Of a stretch of DNA of 64,000 nt, positions 61,364 to 64,000 are shown one piece after another. The stretch spans positions 256,988-320,987 of the forward strand of contig SEMN01000580.1 in assembly GCA_005408345.1 (NCBI GenBank). The letters run 5' to 3'. The notes beneath the pieces are model-generated. The model was given only the letters and a program-made list of their open reading frames with translations. It did not search any database and was not told where the DNA came from. The position numbers and the translations under genes were made by a program. Source of the stretch: Macquaria australasica (taxonomy: Eukaryota > Chordata > Actinopteri > Centrarchiformes > Percichthyidae). Numbering within the stretch: position 1 is the first letter of the stretch; every line of letters begins with the position of its first letter.

Positions 61364-64000
61364 ACCTGCAGCCACTCCTCTGTTATTGGGGACGGCCTAA
61401 AATAAGGGAACTATTTTGGAGGTGGTGGTGGTGGGGGCTAAAAAAAAACAATAGCCCTGGGCTCCTCTCTTTTTCCTCTCCTCCTCCCTCCTTTCTCCTC
61501 TCTTCTCCTTTCCAGTAGCCCTGGGCTTCAGTGAAAACAGAGCAGTGCAAAATAAAATAGTACTCAGTGTAGCAGGATGACACAGGGCAGAGCATTACAT
61601 ATACTGCATTACAACAAACTAACGTCAAGCACAGCAGATTTTAATAGTAATACATTACAATACAATAGATTATAGTATAATAGATAAGATGAGAATGAAC
61701 TAAAGAAGACACAAAGCATAAGAGAGCAAAGAAACAGTAAATAAGATAATATGGGCCATCAAGATGTGCAAAACAGCTCCACGTCTTTATTGAAATAGTT
61801 GTAGTTTCCCCCTTTGGCTAATAAAAATCTGATAGATGGTGTCCAAGGAATTCCTTTTGCAAATATGTCTATCCTCATGCTGCTTTACAAATTCCTATCA
61901 GGGTGTCAGCTCAGGAAAACCACTCTTCACAATCTCCTCTCTGAAGTGACACTAAAGGGAAAACAAGAAGAACGCAGCAATTCAGAAAGTGAGGAAGTAT
62001 TTTGTGCCATTGACAAAAACACATAGCCTGCTATTCTGCAGCAGAACAGCTTCACAAAAAGATGACACGTGAAAGGAAATCACAGAGCAGGTGAACGCTG
62101 TCACTTCTTCACTGAGAGCTATACAAGGAGTTAAAAGAAAGTCTGCAGATTTAGACTGATAAGTGGGTCCAAAGCAACATCAAATATGTTGGAGTCAATC
62201 AAGCATCCTGTTTAATGAACAGTTTCATCAGTAAAAGTAAAAATTTAATTAACTTAATCTCCATAATATGCATGAAAATGTAAAAGAACTGTGTAAAAAC
62301 GTGTGCGTATAGCTTGATAAATATGGAATCAGATTTAATTGTGTCAATATAATCAAACAAAACTTTTTAAAGGGAGAGAGAATAAAATTCGCTGAAGAAA
62401 AAAAAGTGTCATCTCAAAAATAAAACTTATAACTTACAAACAAATTATTTGTGTAATCCTGTAAACTATTGGTCTTTTACTTTTTTTGATAATATGTCCT
62501 TTTGTGTACAGTATTCCTCTGCTTCTTTCGTTTGCCTTCACTGTCAGTTTTGTGGGTACACTGCCAGATCTCTCGTTTATGCTGCCTGACTTTTTGTTTG
62601 CAGTTCAGACACAAACCTCTCGCGTGGGCGGGTTTATTTCAGGGGTGTGTCCCCATCAGCTAATGAGTTTTTGAGTGACAGCTCAGTGCTGAGATGTTGG
62701 AGTTTTTTTTTTTGGGGGGGGGGGGTTCATTCTCTCTCAAATTCTTATTTTTGTTTGATATTTAAATTTCTTTTTATTATTTTGACACAAAGCTGATTCT
62801 ATACATAAGACTCACATTGCATGACATAAAATTTCGGTAAATGTCGCAGTAGTTGTTGTGTTTTGCCCCTAAAGCCAAAACCACAAGCACAGACACTTGC
62901 AGTGTTCCCATTATCAAATCAGCGCGATGGACAAAAAGAAATACAAACTTATAGATCAGGACCAACCTATAGTTTACCTGTGTAATCCAATCACAACAAA
63001 AGAGGCAGTGGGGAAAAAAACAACACACCAGAGTGATGATGCGAAATGAACAGAGCGGAGCCGAGCAGTGCAGAAAAGAACAGATCAGACGGAGAGAGGG
63101 AGAGGAGAGCGGAGCAGAAAGAAGAGAGAAGATTGATGCAGTGCAGGTGCAGTGCAGCCCAGTTAACAATAGAGCTGATACAGGAGGGCAGGAAGAAATG
63201 AAACATGCTTCAACTACAAGAAAAGCTTGTGAGAACTCAAATTTACTGGGTTTGTTTACTGTTGATAAACAGGGGGAACTGTGCAATGAAAGAAAGAAAA
63301 GAAGAAAGAAAGAACGGTATGAGAGGAAGAACGTAATGAAGGTGTAAGAACATGAATGATGAGAAAGAAGAGGCAGGTGTAGAACTGGAGGAAATGTAGG
63401 ACAGAAGAAGGACGACATGACACATGAAGGAATGATGAAATGCAAGGATGATGAAAGGGACAAATGCAGTACAATAACAAACAGGATCAAAGGAAGAAAA
63501 GAAAAAGCAAAGGAACAGGGAAACAAAATGAAGAAAGTATGACGTAGAAGACAGGAATGCAGGAAGGAAGGACTGAGTAAATGAGCAATAACAGGGAGGA
63601 ACAAATGAATAATGGGACAAAGACTAGCACAATGAAGGAAAGGAGGGAAAAAAAGGAAGGACTGATCTTTTTTTCTCTAAATTTGACATCATCTATAATC
63701 ACTTCATTTGAAAAGTTAAAACAAAGACTGTTCTAATTGTCTGACACCTGGAACAAACACCAAATATAATGAAAACCAAATATGTCTCCATCAATGACAG
63801 ATGTTTTGAAATACAAAAAAAGATTTGGGCAATGTTCGCTGTTGCAGCATATTTTAGGAACATCAATCTCTGGTCCTGCATTTGTCATCCTCCTTTCCAT
63901 TCATCACTCTCTCTCTTCTCTTTATTTGACCGTTGCATCCTCTCTCCCTTTATATTTTCTCCTCTAGTCCTACTGTGTTTTCTTGTGTTCATCTCATCAC

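Noticed and set aside
62777..63604. 275-codon minus-strand ORF
   Set aside because: Low-complexity Ser/Phe/Leu/Cys composition from a polypyrimidine strand, overlapping open frames in the other minus-strand frames, and no recognisable domain or splice context.

Overview
The window looks like a piece of a ray-finned (teleost) fish genome. The grounds are a vertebrate-type split gene with consensus splice sites, very abundant (CA)n/(GT)n and other microsatellites, and several dispersed repeats of kinds familiar from teleosts, including a DIRS-type tyrosine-recombinase retroelement. No prokaryotic, CRISPR or operon-like organisation is visible.

Only one protein-coding gene can be supported. It is the 5' half of a plasma-membrane Na+/Ca2+ exchanger (SLC8/NCX family, most like NCX1, with the teleost paralogue NCX4 not excluded), on the minus strand. 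Three coding exons with clean splice sites are seen: 39573-38698, 36293-36129 and 33902-33112. They give 610 codons plus 2 nt: signal peptide, the first transmembrane half with the alpha-1 repeat, the XIP segment, the cytosolic loop, all of Ca-binding domain 1 and the start of Ca-binding domain 2. The rest of CBD2 and the C-terminal membrane half were not found; they lie beyond base 1 or in small exons I could not recognise in 1-33 kb. A CpG-richer stretch at 50.3-51.8 kb holds a minus-strand TATA-like box and a good splice donor, and is proposed as the promoter and non-coding first exon. If so, 39.6-51.2 kb is intron 1 and 51.7-64 kb is upstream intergenic DNA.

The second notable object is a 3.5-kb DIRS-type element at about 10825-14323, oriented on the minus strand. 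It has ~177-bp inverted terminal repeats, a 102-bp internal complementary region that reads exactly as the complement of the element's two joined ends, and a tyrosine recombinase ORF broken by a 1-nt frameshift in front of its His-x-x-Arg box. No reverse transcriptase or RNase H region is visible, so the copy is an internally deleted, non-autonomous relic with tandem duplications in the space left.

The remainder is intron or intergenic sequence: a degenerate ~42-bp minisatellite (3.1-3.85 kb), two MITE-like elements (9.3 kb and 17.6 kb), tRNA-SINE-like heads, LINE/SINE 3' tails, other teleost dispersed repeats, long microsatellites (including a 131-bp GATA tract), and two short perfect palindromes, the best being a 20-bp-arm hairpin at 40119-40162. 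Most open reading frames in these parts are read-throughs of microsatellites or purine/pyrimidine-skewed DNA and are not annotated as genes.
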